Origin: Entrophospora sp. SA101
Lineage: Eukaryota > Glomeromycota > Glomeromycetes > Entrophosporales > Entrophosporaceae
Direction of reading: 5' to 3'
Assembly (NCBI GenBank): GCA_958430865.1
Contig: CAUDNR010004613.1
Location: 1-37,021, forward strand
Length of the DNA: 37,021 nucleotides
Shown here in pieces: positions 23,425 through 35,567 of the stretch. A program made the position numbers and the translations under genes. Within the stretch, counting starts at the first letter, position 1. Each line of letters begins with the position of its first letter. A model generated the notes under the pieces. It had not been told where the DNA came from. It saw only the letters and a list, made by a program, of their open reading frames with translations, and did not search any database.

Positions 23425-24478
23425 TTATAAAGTTATTAATTCTGGAACTATGTTAATTATTTCTTTATTGGAAATTAATCCATCAATAAAGCCTCTTGTA
23501 GGCCCATTCATTAAGTTATTATTATTATTACTATTACTATTTTTAAAATTACTACTACTAATACTAGTATTACTAATATCAATACTACTAATGCTCGTAT
23601 TAATACTATCAATGTTGTTGTTAATGGCTGTAGCATTTATGTTGTTGTTCTTTCCTATTATCGAGTTTTTCTTGATTTTTTCGGCAATTGATTGATCTTG
23701 AAATTTTGATAAAATATTTTTAATAAAATCTTGATAAATTTTATTATCTTCGTTGTAGAGTATAATTATATATAATGTTAATAAACCCAATGCAAAAAAC
23801 TGTGTATAAATTAGTGATTTTTTACTTAGCACATTGGACAATACTTTTGTAAAAAATATGTGCAAAAGATTTGTTGACTGTAATTGTTTATTCCACGTAT
23901 AACATAATGGTTGTGTTAATAATGACGCTCCTAATTCAGCTTTTATTATAAAATTTTTAACGTTAAAAAAATATAATAAAAAAATAAACAAACACATAAA
24001 TATAAAATAATATAATGTAAACAGGTTCTAGAAAAATACCTGCACGTGAGCCCATTCCACTTAGACTTGCTACCAACACACCCTATTGAATTTTTTTTTT
24101 TAAAAAAATATGAATCAGCCAATTAATTTTTTTTTAAAAAAAAAAACAATATCAATAATATTAAATGAGATAGCCTACTTCAATTATTGAATCTACAAAT
24201 ATCTTTGGACCAATATTTTCTAAACAAGCTCTAAACAACCCAATATCTAAATGATGAGGTCCCCACCATTCTAAATTTGTCGACATTTCAAATATTTTTG
24301 AATCATAATCATAATCATATTTAAAGCTTCCCAAGGTTTTTTTATGTTGCCTGCCACCACGGACAACTGATTCAAATACAATAAGAAATCTTGGAAATAA
24401 TGTTTCTGTAGGATGTTTTGTAGACTTTCTCGCTTTTTTTAAAAAGCAAATTTTTTTTATAAATTTATACATTTAATT

Positions 24479-24514
<36 letters not shown>

Positions 24515-27121
24515 GAATGAGATATTTACCTTTTCCATTATTATTATCCTTTATTTTTAATTTGATTTTTTCCATTTCTGGATCAAGTGCTGGTAATAAT
24601 ATAAGATTTTTATTACCAATATTATTGATATTATTATTAATATCATTTATATAATTGATTAATGCGATGATTTTTGGTTCTATTAATTTTAATATTTTTT
24701 TTGGAAAATTGTCATCTAAAATTAAGGCTTTTAAAAGTTTCATCGAATTTTGTGAGTTTCTATAATGTAATTGTAAATATATAAATAACCTTTTAAAAAT
24801 AAATAAATAAAAATTCATATTTAAATATTTAATCTTACACTGAAAAGAAAATATCATCACATAACCATTGAACTACACCAATAAATGCATATGATAAATG
24901 AGGTCTTAAAAAATTTTTGAATATAGGTATTAAAGTATCAATAGTAACAGTCGTTGTATTAGTTGAGGAAATATCCATAGCATCATCATCAGTTATAGTT
25001 GTAGTTTCACCATTATTGGAACTGATTTCAGCAAGTGTTTGCTTAAATATTGTTGGTAACAATTCAATTAAAGCTCTTGGATTAGTTGTTCTATTTATTC
25101 AACATATATATGTATACATGTATCAATAATTTATTGAGAATTTATATAAACATATATATATATAGACGAAAATTATTAAACTACCTTATCAAATTCTCAG
25201 AAATATTTTGATCATTTATCATTGCATTTGTCCATTGTTTTACAGTAGTAGCTTTTGAATGATTTAACAGTCTTAATTCATATGTGACAGATGAACGAAG
25301 AAGCCATGTATGACAAAATCCAAGTTCATCATGTAATACACCTTTAATATTTTTATGAAACTATATTTTTATTTATCCAAAAAAATTTTTTTTTTAATTA
25401 ACTGATGATATGATTTTGATTTCCCCCATTAAATCATTCATTTACCTCATATCTTTCTATCGTGGTAACTAATAATATAAAGATAATCCCAAAATTCTCG
25501 TAATCCTGTTTATATGAGTCTTAAATAATAAAAATATTAATCATAAATAAAAATTCGATACGTAATATGTTTTATTTATTTATTTATATATTATCAATAC
25601 ATTTACCGAAACTATCGTTTGTATTTTCTTTTTTCCAATCATTACATAACCTTTCTATTGGTCCCAGAAAATCATATGGATGTCTATATAAATGAATTAT
25701 ATCAAGAAGTCTAGGATTTTCAAGAAGTGACCGACAAAGAATTGCTAAAGGTTGCAATTCATTTTTCCCACACCATGTTGTTATCACCTAATATATTATT
25801 TATAAAAATACTTTTATATATTATAAAACAAACTTACAAGTATATTATATATTGATTGTTAATTATATTAATTACACTTGATATTCACACTTAATATTGT
25901 CTCTACTCTAGATTCTTGATGTAAAAAACCTGTTTGGGCAGTTGAAATTAAGTAATCAATCATGCCATTACTGGGCAGTTCTAATGTGTTGGCTGTAGCA
26001 GCAGCAGTATCCTATTAAAAAATATTGTTAATTCATTTTAATTCGTTTATTTTAATTTAGAAAATATTTATGCATATAAATTTTTTTAATTTACAAACCA
26101 CCATAACATTTTCATCGCCCCATTCCAATTCTGTAGATCGATCTTCGAACAATCTTAATACAAATTCTTTTCTTACAAATTTACGTTTTAGACATACTTG
26201 CAAGATATCAACTGAAATATCAGCATCACCAGATCTAAATATTTTAGAAGTTTTATAAGTTATTAATGAGAATTTTAACATGGATTATAATACAGTGACT
26301 AGCATAAACGAATACTTTTTCAGTACTATATATATATGACTTACTGAAAAATACCATCTACAATTCCCTCTACGCGTTGATTACAAGCACTAATTAATCC
26401 TCGATATCCAAATAATTGATTAATCACACATTCATGTCGATTATACTATATATAAATCATATAAATCATATAAATATATTATTTAATAAATTCATCAAAA
26501 GTAAAATATAAGATTTAACTTACTTTGATTTCTTCATATAAAATTTCTTTTTCTAATATTTTCAATTTTTTTCTTTCCTCCAATTTTTCTATTAAAGCAG
26601 GAAGCTAGAATCAAGTCAACAAGATTAAAATATAGTAATAAAAACCCGAATTCTGATGTTAATTAATTAATTACTTTGACCAAAACAAAACTTGTCCATA
26701 ATAAAATATGATTAGGTGAATGTTTATTATTTCGTTGTTCAGCTAGACCGGTTAAAGCAGCAACCCATAATTCCACATAAAGCGCATGATCAAAAACTTT
26801 CTATTATAAAAAATCAATTATCGATTATCAATGAAATTGATATTATTTAACAAAAAGTATAAAAGATTATAAAGATATATTTACTAGAACTTTTTGTAAT
26901 CTTTCCAAATATTCAACCGCATTTTCATCAGTCATCACTGGTCTACTTTGTGCCTTTGACAAATAATCAATAAGAATCAATAAAAGAAACATGCATATTA
27001 TATACATACAAACTTAAGAACTTGATTATCTTTAAATTACCAAATTATAAACATGAAACATGATAGCAATTGATGGTAAAGATATTGTTTGATCATTTTT
27101 TACTTTATATTCAGATTTCAT
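23425..27121 (-). CDS. Probable Mediator complex subunit 5 (MED5/NUT1-like)
   Basis: Exons on the minus strand: 27041-27121, 26885-26953, 26675-26800, 26524-26604, 26345-26445, 26099-26234, 25889-26011, 25607-25787, 25446-25519, 25185-25360, 24839-25090, 24530-24759, 24179-24432, 24040-24082, 23425-23939, predicting 813 aa with all phases consistent. The protein is alpha-helical with no enzyme motif. Pieces that recall fungal Med5 are YENFGIIFILLVTTIERYE, a helix before a conserved loop; FLRPHLSYAFIGVVQWLCDD, like the PFLLPSLIGAL.WL block; and ELGASLLTQPL near the end. The C-terminus is a Ser/Asn-rich tract (23510-23660). Med5 is in the Mediator tail, linking activators to RNA polymerase II. 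Assignment is from remembered family pattern, so treat the name as probable. The start at 27121 may be internal: see the upstream frame at 27330-27616. Confidence 0.55.
24483..24511. repeat. (AT)n microsatellite in an intron
   Basis: A run of AT dinucleotides lies within the intron between the 24530-24759 and 24179-24432 exons of the MED5-like gene. Confidence 0.85.
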
Positions 27122-27329
27122 TTTTCCTTTTTTTTTTTACTTTTATTAATTCCTTCGATTTTAAGAAAATGTTCCACGAAAATTTACATAGTAGCTACAG
27201 TTGATCGCGTGACATAACGACACATGAAAAGATGTATATAAAAACGACGATAATTATGATTATAAAATGAAGACAGCAATATGAAAACAGTGGAATGGGG
27301 ATAAAATACACATCCAATCAATAAAATAC

Positions 27330-27616
27330 CTTCTCCATAAATTCGTGCATGTTTTCTAGCAGCAGCGCTCAAGTCATTGCTAATAATTGATAATATCCTT
27401 TGTTGCCTATCAAGCCCTCTTTTACCAGAACCAATAGCATCTTCAATACTTTTCCAAAAAATTTTTGCACTAAAATCTAGCTCTTTATTTAAATTTAGCT
27501 GTTTATTTGAATCTGAATTTGATTCAACATCAGAAAAAAGCTAAATCGGCCGCAATTAACTTTGGACAAATATTCATTATTTCATTAATTTTTGTTTGTT
27601 TCAAAATTTTTGTCAT
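27330..27616 (-). CDS. Possible N-terminal exons of the MED5-like gene, frameshifted
   Basis: From an ATG at 27616 one frame reads MTKILKQTKINEIMNICPKL then IAADLAF and stops. The frame one base off continues SDVESNSDSNKQLNLNKELD then FSAKIFWKSIEDAIGSGKRG and LDRQQRILSIISNDLSAAAR to a good donor (GTATTT at 27329). Splicing from there to an AG at 27127-27128 would enter the MED5-like frame in phase just before its Met at 27121. One T fewer in the T6 run (27534-27539) would keep the frame across both pieces. This may be a sequencing error, a real frameshift, or a separate small gene; read-through instead gives a frame to 27184. Confidence 0.4.
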
Positions 27617-28929
27617 TTTTTTAATAATATTAAAATTTATATATAGCAAATTATTACTGATAATGTAAAATCTTTTCTGTAAAAATTTTATCAAAACTAT
27701 CAGGCACTAGAAAATAGTTGTTTTTCAATCATCTATACTGACTAATAAGAATAATCATCTATCAGGATACATTTGAAATAGTCCATAACACATTTACATT
27801 AGGATTTTGATGTTCATATAGTAATTCTCCAGTTTTTAATGAATATAAATTTCATGGGATAGATTATTGATATAAAATTGTGGAAATATAACAAACTCAT
27901 GCCTAAACCTTTCTACAAGTGTAATATGATATCATCAGAAGGCCCTGTTATGTCATATGAAGCAAACATTTTAGACTTATCTTCTTTGATAATGAAAAGG
28001 GGAAAGGTAACATTCTATTTAGCTGATCATTATTAGCCATTTCAAAAAATATTGACCTTTCAATCTTGATTTGAAAATATCGATCATAAACGGTATTAAC
28101 AGAATTGTAATGTCATTTGAATTTACAATAAATTTATTAATAGAAGATTGATATACAGGTGAATTATCATGTCCTTGGTTATTTTGTTATGTATATGACG
28201 CATTTTTAGATGTCAATTGCTTCATGCCACCAACGTGAAGCAAATCAAATCAAATTCCATGAAAGTTGAATTTTCATCAGAATTTATTTTTATTAAATGC
28301 AAGTTTTAAGAAAAACTTTTATTACTATACAAAAAAACTATTATTGAGTTCTAAACTTCAAAATTTCAAAATTCGAAACTATTTCAAAAATTGAAACTCA
28401 GATACTGTTTTTAAAACTGCAAACTACTCTGAAACTTTTGAAACTATTTTAAAACTTCGAAGTCATTTCGAAACTCCGAAACTTTAAGAAAAAGCAAAAT
28501 GACACCATGAATACTTCATGTGAGAAAGAGTTCAAAAAAAATATCCATTTTATAAATTTATCATGTGATGGGGAAGGCAAATTAAACTTGAGCTTAAATT
28601 GTAATGACAATGAATCAAGCACTTTGTACAGAGATAATCGCCTATATTAAGTTTAAAGAATCCACCTTCTTCAGCATTTCTTTTAGTAGTTTCAAATAGA
28701 CTACTTTGGGAAATTTCTCCGCCAAAAAAATGATTCTGTTAGCGTGGTTTTTGCAGATCATTCTATAATAAAAGGATCGACATTTGGATTATTATTATTG
28801 GTTTCACGTGACAACTAAAACGAGCTACAACAAATTTTTTATTGATATTTGATATATTTGGAACGCTCATGTGCAGCAAAAAGTATCATGAACAAAATGT
28901 TTCAAGTCAATTAAAGAAAAAAAAATTAC
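27617..28929. other. Intergenic with gene remnants and a degenerate repeat
   Basis: Minus-strand pieces look protein-like but are broken by stops, for example NSPVYQSSINKFIVNSNDIT then ILLIPFMIDIFKSRLKGQY (about 28165-28050) and GPSDDIILHL (about 27945-27915). They could be a decayed gene of unknown family. A degenerate repeat of 'gaaact' phrases occupies 28350-28490. No intact gene is seen. Confidence 0.35.
28350..28490. repeat. Degenerate tandem repeat of GAAACT-type units
   Basis: The phrases ttcgaaact, attgaaact, tctgaaact, tttgaaact, ttcgaaact, tccgaaact recur at roughly 10-20 base spacing, mixed with 'aaaacttc' variants. No fixed unit length is held, so it is an old or slipping minisatellite. 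Confidence 0.55.
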
Positions 28930-30997
28930 TTAACTATTTCTAGAAAATACCAAGCATCTTTCAGTTCCTTGTTTATCTTTTACAACTTTTATACATTTCC
29001 ATCCTTTGAATATTTCTTTCACATTTTTAGCCATTTTAATACCAACCTCCAAAACCAAAAAAGTTCCATCATAGAAAATATTTTTTTCAAATGACAGTTC
29101 TATAGATTGATGAAGTAGTCGATACATTTTAAATCCTGATTCTTCTGCAAATAAAGCTTCAGATGGTTCTAGACAACGATCGTCATCACTAGAGAGAGGT
29201 CGTGAGATATCAAGATATGGTGGATTGCAAACTAATAAATTAAATTTTTTATTAAATAATGTCGAGTTTTCATGCAAATATTGTAAATCCAATTGTTGAA
29301 AATCATATTCCAACATGATGCTAGTTTTGCTATTATCAATTAAAGGATTTAATAGTTTTTTGGAATTTTCTTTGGCAACATTTAAAACATTTAAATTAAT
29401 ATCTACTCCTAAACCGTATATTTCTTCTCCTTCCTCTTGTTGATTATCTGAAGATGATATGATCGAGTGCAATATTGAAATTAAAATACATCCTGATCCT
29501 GTTCCAACATCAATTATTGAAAATGACTTGGAAAAAGGATTTGTATCATTACTATTGCTCTTACGATGATGACGATGGTGTAGTTCCAGTGCAGTTTGAA
29601 CAAGGAATTCTGTTGAAGGTCTTGGGATCATAACATCTTTAGTTATTGAGAATCTCAATTTAAAAAATTCCTAAAAAAATATAATTTTTTTTTAGAAAAA
29701 AAATCAAAACCAAAAACAAACAAACAAACAAAAGATTGGTTGCAATTACCTTTTCTCCTGTAATATAGGCAACAGGTATTTCTTTCAAGTTATCAATAGG
29801 TTCTGTAATTCCATACCGATTCAATTCAGAAATTTTTTTCTCTTGTTTCTTTTCATAAAATTGTGTTTCACGTTGCCTTATTTTCTAATTTATAATGAAT
29901 AAAATAAACAATGAACTTTTATTATAAAAATTTTTTTTCCAGAGAGATAAATTTTATAGAATATTTACTTGAAGTTTTGTCGGCTCAGGAATAGTGATTT
30001 TTATTTCTTTCTGGCTTATCACAGGATGTAAAAATGACACTTCTAATAATGCCATCATCATTCCTTTATCTTTACATGACTTTAATTGCTTTGAATAAGA
30101 ATTTGATCCAACGATTGGATGGCCAATTTTCATGAAATATTCTCTAATACTTATATAATTAGATCCAACTTTTCGATCATCTATTATAACATTTAAAGTT
30201 GATATATATTTTTCTTCGCTTGATGAGCTTCGAGTAACCTCTATCGTTTGTATTGTAAATGGTGGCGGTGGCACTGATATTGTTGTTGTTGTTGTTGAAG
30301 AAGAATGTACCCTTTGTGAATCATATTTGCCATGACATATTATTCGATAACTCTGTTTAATAGTGCCATCTTTTAACATATTAGCAAGTTTATCTGTTAC
30401 TTCTTTTGTTTTAGAAACAATAACCTTTTTGTTCGTTATATGAAAATATGAACAAAAATTATTTAGTGAATAAGTACAAGTACATATATTATGTATGTGT
30501 CATAAATACATACTAAACCAGTAATAGCTCGTTGCAATTGATTTATGCACTTATAATCTCTCAACAATACATTTTGGTTGTCTAGTATAAAAGGTAAACT
30601 TTTATGTAAGCCATGCATATGAATACCTTTAAAATAAATAAAATCGGATTAATAGACTTTAATATATATAATCTCGTAAAAATAATCATTTAAAGACCAT
30701 CACCACACCTGGCTCTTTAATAATGACAGCAAGATATTCGTCTTCAAAATTTATATTTACAGATAATTTAAGTCTATCTTTTTGTAATGCACTTTCATTT
30801 ATTTTTAATTGTACCTTGTCACCCTTTTTAAGTAAACGAGAAGCTTCAACTGGTTTTTCATTAACAAGTATTTCACCACGTTTAATACACTGTTTACAAA
30901 GGTGTTTCGAAAGTACTAAACTACGAAAATTATCACATACAAACTTTTCTAAACGTTTACCAGAATCTTTGGAATCGATAGTAATAATTTCATGCAT
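28930..30997 (-). CDS. Fusion: S4/RluA-type pseudouridine synthase (active-site Asp lost) + HemK/MTQ1 glutamine methyltransferase
   Basis: Exons: 30709-30997, 30514-30626, 29969-30424, 29750-29884, 28930-29670; every junction is GT..AG and in phase, giving 577 aa. Residues 1-80 form an S4 RNA-binding domain (RLEKFVCDNF...CIKRGEILVNEKPV). Residues 85-285 follow RluA synthases (FEDEYLAVIIKEPGIHMHG; GHPIVGSNSYSK; LLEVSFLHPV). The motif normally HRLDxxTSGLL is NQLQRAITGLV, with Gln128 at the catalytic Asp. Residues 315-577 are a PrmC/HemK methyltransferase: PVAYITGEKEFFKLRFSI, IPRPSTEF, SAM motif DVGTGSGC (~385-392), NPPY (480-483) and LVLEVG. HemK enzymes methylate the Gln of the GGQ loop of release factors; in fungi Mtq1 does so in mitochondria. 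The S4 part could give RNA or ribosome binding. No clear mitochondrial presequence is visible, and there is no Met between the halves to allow an independent start. Confidence 0.85.
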
Positions 30998-32189
30998 TTT
31001 TGGTTTTTAAAATAAGATCTACAAATTTAATATTGATATAGTTGGCTCGGTCTAAATTTTGCACAAATTTTAAAAGTGTAAAAGTCACTTTCTGTCCTAC
31101 ATTTTTAAAAAATAGCTTCATTGGGTCTCTAGTTTTAATATAATGAAAATATTTTCTCAAAAAAAATTATTTGTTGCAGAGTTTTATTCTTTTTTAGTAC
31201 ATGTATTTTACTATTGCTATTACTATTACTATGTTCACGAGGAATTCGAGCGCTAGGATAAGTTTGAAATAATCATTTCTAAATTTGGCAGTAAGGAAAA
31301 TATGGTTAATTAGCAAGACGATCTATTTTAATGACTTTTTTGTTTTTGATTTTACACTGTTATCATAGCTATCCAACATTTAATAACGAATTTAATATAT
31401 CGAGAGAATAGCATGTTTTCATTTATTTTTATTTTTATTACACCAAAATCACATAAAGTCCATTTTTGGAAATACCTTCAAAATTTTTTGAATGAATCAC
31501 GAAATCGCTATTTTTGAGCATATGGCGCAGCAACAGGGATCTTTAGACCGCGCAAACAGTAGCAGAATTCCTTCACATAATAATGTTACTTTACACACAC
31601 ACACACATATATTAAATCTGTACATATTATATTTTTTTACTTTTTTTGTTTAATTCATTATTAAGAATTAAAAAATATAAATGATGCAGTTCCCCAAATC
31701 ATCTTTTTTATTATATGAATGAGAGAAATGTCAATTAATTTATATATTATAAAAATACGGGTTCAACCTCACTATTAAAGGACATCATGTGATTTATGCA
31801 TCACACCTTATTTTACCACATTTGGAATTTTCTCTAAACTTTACTTTAATCCCTTAATATTAAAGACATACTAACACTCAGTTTATGATATTTTACATCT
31901 TCTCGACCACTAATCAAGTTTGTTAAATAAAAATCTAGTTTTGAAAAGCTGTTTTTTTTTTGAACAACATAATAAATGATGTTTGTTACACGATTCGAAT
32001 TTTTATTATTATTATCAACTGATGTGACTGCCACATGGTCCTAAATTTAGGGCTTTGAAAATTTTACACGTGATCTGTCATACACCTTTCCTTATTTGTT
32101 CGACCATCAAAAAATTTAATTTGGTATAGAAAATTTTATATTGTTTAAAAACAACAATACATATTAATATATATTTTTATGTGTTTATT
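30998..32189. promoter_or_regulatory. Divergent intergenic region between the fusion gene and DOT1
   Basis: Both genes start outward from this 1.2-kb gap. It contains a (CA)n run (31595-31608), an ACACGTGA site near 32066-32073 about 120 bases before the DOT1 start, and a 62-codon minus-strand frame at 31846-32034 lacking an ATG. No gene is convincing. Confidence 0.4.
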
Positions 32190-33991
32190 ATGGAATCTAC
32201 CCTTAATAATGGTCAAAAAAGAAAAAAAATTGATATCGAAGAGGAGAGCTTGCAAATCATTCATTCTGAGCAAGTGGTATTACAATTAACAAAACTTTAT
32301 CATAATTGTATGTATATTTATATGTTTAGATATATTTATGTATTTTTGTTTCTATTTCTCCCTCCTGCTCTCCTATACATTTTAAACTTTTAATAATTAT
32401 TTAAAAAAAAAAGTTTTTCCAGAAGATCCTTTATTAGAGGTAAATGACGAGAATCCATTTCATAGGGTTGAATTGGAATACCCAGGATCAGATATTAAAG
32501 AATGGTAAAAAATAAATAAATTAATAAATGAAATAGATCAAGCTAGATTTTTTTTCTTTGTATTTGTTTATTTATTCATTTGTTATGTATGGATCTTATA
32601 TATAATAGGTTTGCATTAGTTAAAACAGATCAAGATGATGAATATCAACCAATGGAAGATCTGTTTGACACAATAACACTAATCGTTAAAGAACTGCTTC
32701 CAGAGGAAGTAGCAAGAAGATTTGGGGTTTTGGAGGATGATGAGCTTGACAAGGATGGGATATTTAGACGATTAACCAAATATCGAAATCGTAAAGATGG
32801 TGTACAATTTATTAAAGCAGTTGAGGATTTTAATAAAACACTCAAACAATTAAAAAAAGAAGATCTGTTGAAGAGGAAAAAAAAAAAGAAAAAGATTGAA
32901 GGAAGAGAAGAATCATCATCGTCATCGTCATCGTCATCGTCATCATCAGCATCAGCATCTACTTCTTTTAATTTAGTTAAACAAATACTAACACAGGTCT
33001 ATAGTAGAGCCGTTGGGCCTGAAGTTGATAGTCTGAAACACTACAAAGGTATCCATCCATTCATTTCCTATTTCTATTATAAATACGTGACGGTTTATAT
33101 TAATAGATATATGTATATGTGTATGTTATTTTTGATATAAAAGCATTTTCTAGTAATGTATATGGAGAGCTTCAGCCTCAATTGATTAATGACATGATTA
33201 AAAAAACTTGTATAAAGAAAGATTCTTTATTTATTGATCTGGGATGTGGAGTTGGTAATGTAGTTTTACAAGTTGCAGCTCAAACAGGCTGTACATCAAT
33301 CGGAATAGAAACAGCAGATAATCCAAGTGCACTTTCAATGAAACATTTAGCTGAATTTAAAGCTCGTGCAAAGTTAGTATCAATATTTATTTAATGGGAT
33401 AAAAAAATCAATGTTATATTTACAATGAATATTTGAATGAATGATTTTATTTATTTATTATTAAAATCTTGTACATTAGTTATTATGGATTAGAATATGG
33501 AGATATTGTTATTAGAAAAGGGGACTTTTTAAATGACATGGACACCTTAAAAGATATAGAACAAGCAGACGTACTATTAGCAAACAATTTTATGTTTAGT
33601 CCAATGCTTAACCAACAACTATTAAATTTGTTCTTAAATTGCAAGAATGGTGCAAAAATCATCTCATTGAAAAGTTTTGTATCAAGCAATAAACGAATTA
33701 ATGGTAGGACAGCCAACGCTGTTGAATCCATATTGACAAATGTTGAAGAGCATTATTATAAATCTGGGTCGGTTAGTTGGACTAACAATCAAGGCGTTTA
33801 TTATGGTAAAGAGAAAAATTGTTTTAGAAGTGAAAATCAATTAATCAGTTATTGATTTTTACTTTTTGCTTTTTAAAAAATTTTTTTTAGTGGCAACGAT
33901 AAGTAGAGAACCTTTAAAAATTTTTTGGGATAGTTTTTCAAATAATAATAATGGTAATGGTACAAGACGTTCTAGGAGACAACGTAATTAA
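32190..33991 (+). CDS. DOT1: DOT1 histone H3 lysine-79 methyltransferase
   Basis: Exons: 32190-32307, 32414-32504, 32609-33048, 33144-33372, 33480-33805, 33891-33991, giving 434 aa. I chose the ATG at 32190; a GTG in frame lies just upstream. The N-terminal third has a Lys-rich stretch (LLKRKKKKKKIEG, from an 11-A run) then poly-Ser encoded by tcatcg repeats (~32912-32960), probably nucleosome or DNA contacts. The catalytic fold is complete: YGELQPQLINDMI, SAM motif I DLGCGVGN (residues 248-255), GIETADNPS with the acidic SAM ligand, NNFMFSPMLNQQL, KIISLKSFVSSN. Dot1 methylates H3K79 in nucleosomes without a SET domain, affecting silencing, checkpoints and elongation. A nearly exact inverted copy of the first ~1.45 kb lies at 35568-37021. 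Confidence 0.92.
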
Positions 33992-34400
33992 ATAAATATA
34001 AAAAACTTTTTCACTGAAACAATAATTAATCCCTTCTATTCAAAAATATGATATAGATGGATTTAAATATTTTATATACTATACAAATAAGAGAAAAAGA
34101 ATTTTATTTTTACATAATAGATTTTTTTCCACGAACGTATATATAGATATATATATATATATATTTATAATATTTAATTTCTCCATTCATTATATATATG
34201 TATAAAGGTGTTATATTATATTATATTATATTATATTATAAATAATTAAATTTTGAACGACGCTTATTTTTTTTAGATTAAGAATAAAGATTTTTGGTAA
34301 TTAATAATTTACCAATAATAATAATAATAATATTTAATGTAAATTCTTTTCCTTTGGGATAGAATCATATAATTTATATAATAATAATATGCCTAATCGA
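33992..34400. other. Intergenic between convergent DOT1 and RidA genes
   Basis: Shared 3' flank with an (AT)n run (about 34138-34165), a pentanucleotide tandem (TATAT)n-type array (ttatattatattatatta, 34210-34240) and an (AAT)n run near 34315-34331. No gene is seen. Confidence 0.6.
34210..34240. repeat. TATAT pentanucleotide tandem repeat
   Basis: About six consecutive copies of the unit ttata lie in the 3' flank between DOT1 and the RidA-like gene. Confidence 0.8.
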
Positions 34401-35115
34401 TTATTTTGGTAATAAAGCGGTACCTTTAATCTCAATTAGTAATCTGGGCTATAAAACATGGGATATATCAACATTAGTTATTATAAATTACAACCCAATC
34501 AACAAGTTTTTTTATTTGAAAAACTTACCGAAGGTAATTTAAAAACAGCAACAGTTGTTCTAGAAGGTCCATTAATCTGATCAAAATATTGATTGTAAAC
34601 TTCATTGAACCCATGATAATCTTGCATGTTCACTAGAAACACCGTCAAATCAATCAGGTTACTTAACGAAGCTCCACCCGCTTGATTCAATATCACTCCA
34701 ATATTTTCAATGACGGCTTTAGTTTGTTTACGAATGTCCAATTCGAACGATCCATCCGGTAATTCAATCACCTTTTACCGAATAATATATTCATTAATCA
34801 TGATGATAAAAAAGAAGATGATGATAAATTACACTAATACAATTTATGTTTATAGTAAACTTACACCATCATATCTTTTAAGTGTTGGTTAATTGATTAA
34901 TTAGAAGTATAAATCTTATTCTTTTTCAGGAATAAAAAGAATCATGTATATAATTTTACTAGCTATAATACTAACGTGTTGTCAGGTTTACGTGAAGAAA
35001 TTCCAGATATAAATATGAAGTCACCTGCAATTCTTGCATGTGGATAATTTGCTAAAGGTTGGGCTCTATCCGGAAGTATAATGGCTTTACCGTTAGGTGA
35101 AATTGATGATGACAT
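34401..35115 (-). CDS. RidA/YjgF-family protein (imine deaminase, 2-aminomuconate-deaminase-like)
   Basis: Exons on the minus strand: 34976-35115, 34865-34874 (10 nt), 34529-34771, 34401-34448, giving 146 aa, normal for the family. Motifs in order: PLANYPHARIAGDFIFISGI, SSRKPDNTYDGV (joined through the 10-nt exon), DIRKQTKAVIENIG, LTVFLVNMQDYHGFNEVYNQ, the conserved GPSRTTVAVFKLPS with the substrate-carboxylate Arg, and PRLLIEIKGTALLP. RidA proteins are trimers that hydrolyse reactive enamine/imine intermediates of amino-acid metabolism; the SSRKPDNT...DIRKQT form is closest to 2-aminomuconate-deaminase-like members. The gene lies in the spacer of the inverted DOT1 duplication. Confidence 0.88.
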
Positions 35116-35567
35116 GATTAGAAAAAAATGTTAGAAATATAGGTTACGCAAAATTTACCCCTATTACCATCAAAACTTTATCAGATAAAGAGAGAGTGCG
35201 ATTTTCAATCAGAAAATTGTTATATTTATTGAAATGAATGACTTTTAATATCTACAAGTGTCGTTTATAATTAAAACTTTTAAATATAATCGTTAAAATG
35301 TCTTTTGTGTTGAATTTTGGTTTTAAATTGATAAACGAAAATGAATGCAAATTATGATGAATGCAATAAAATTATGAATACAAGAATGATGAAATTGTAA
35401 TGCAATGAATGAATCTAAAGGATGTGTATGATTGGAATTATGTTTTAGGAAAAAAAAGTTTTTCTATTTGTGTATAAATTACAAACGAAAAAGATTATTA
35501 TTGATTATTTTTCAAGTGTAATCCCAATTTTTTCAAATTCATTACCACTGTCACTGCCACCAGCTTC
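35116..35567. other. Upstream of the RidA gene, to the duplication junction
   Basis: AT-rich sequence holding the RidA promoter. On the minus strand the last ~66 bases before the junction (35503-35568) read EEAGGSDSGNEFEKIGITLE-K and a stop in one frame, an acidic phrase unrelated to DOT1. Confidence 0.4.

Noticed and set aside
23408..23695. Plus-strand Leu-rich frame resembling a membrane segment
   Set aside because: Antisense of the Ser/Asn-rich tail of the MED5-like protein; Leu runs come from complementing Asn/Ser codons.
27184..27329. Read-through extension ending VATM after the 27330 donor
   Set aside because: Its Tyr/Phe/Ile-rich sequence looks like translated intron, and a good GTATTT donor precedes it. 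Kept only as an alternative.
31846..32034. Minus-strand frame of 62 codons upstream of DOT1
   Set aside because: It starts at a non-ATG codon, has no family resemblance and no clear splice partners.
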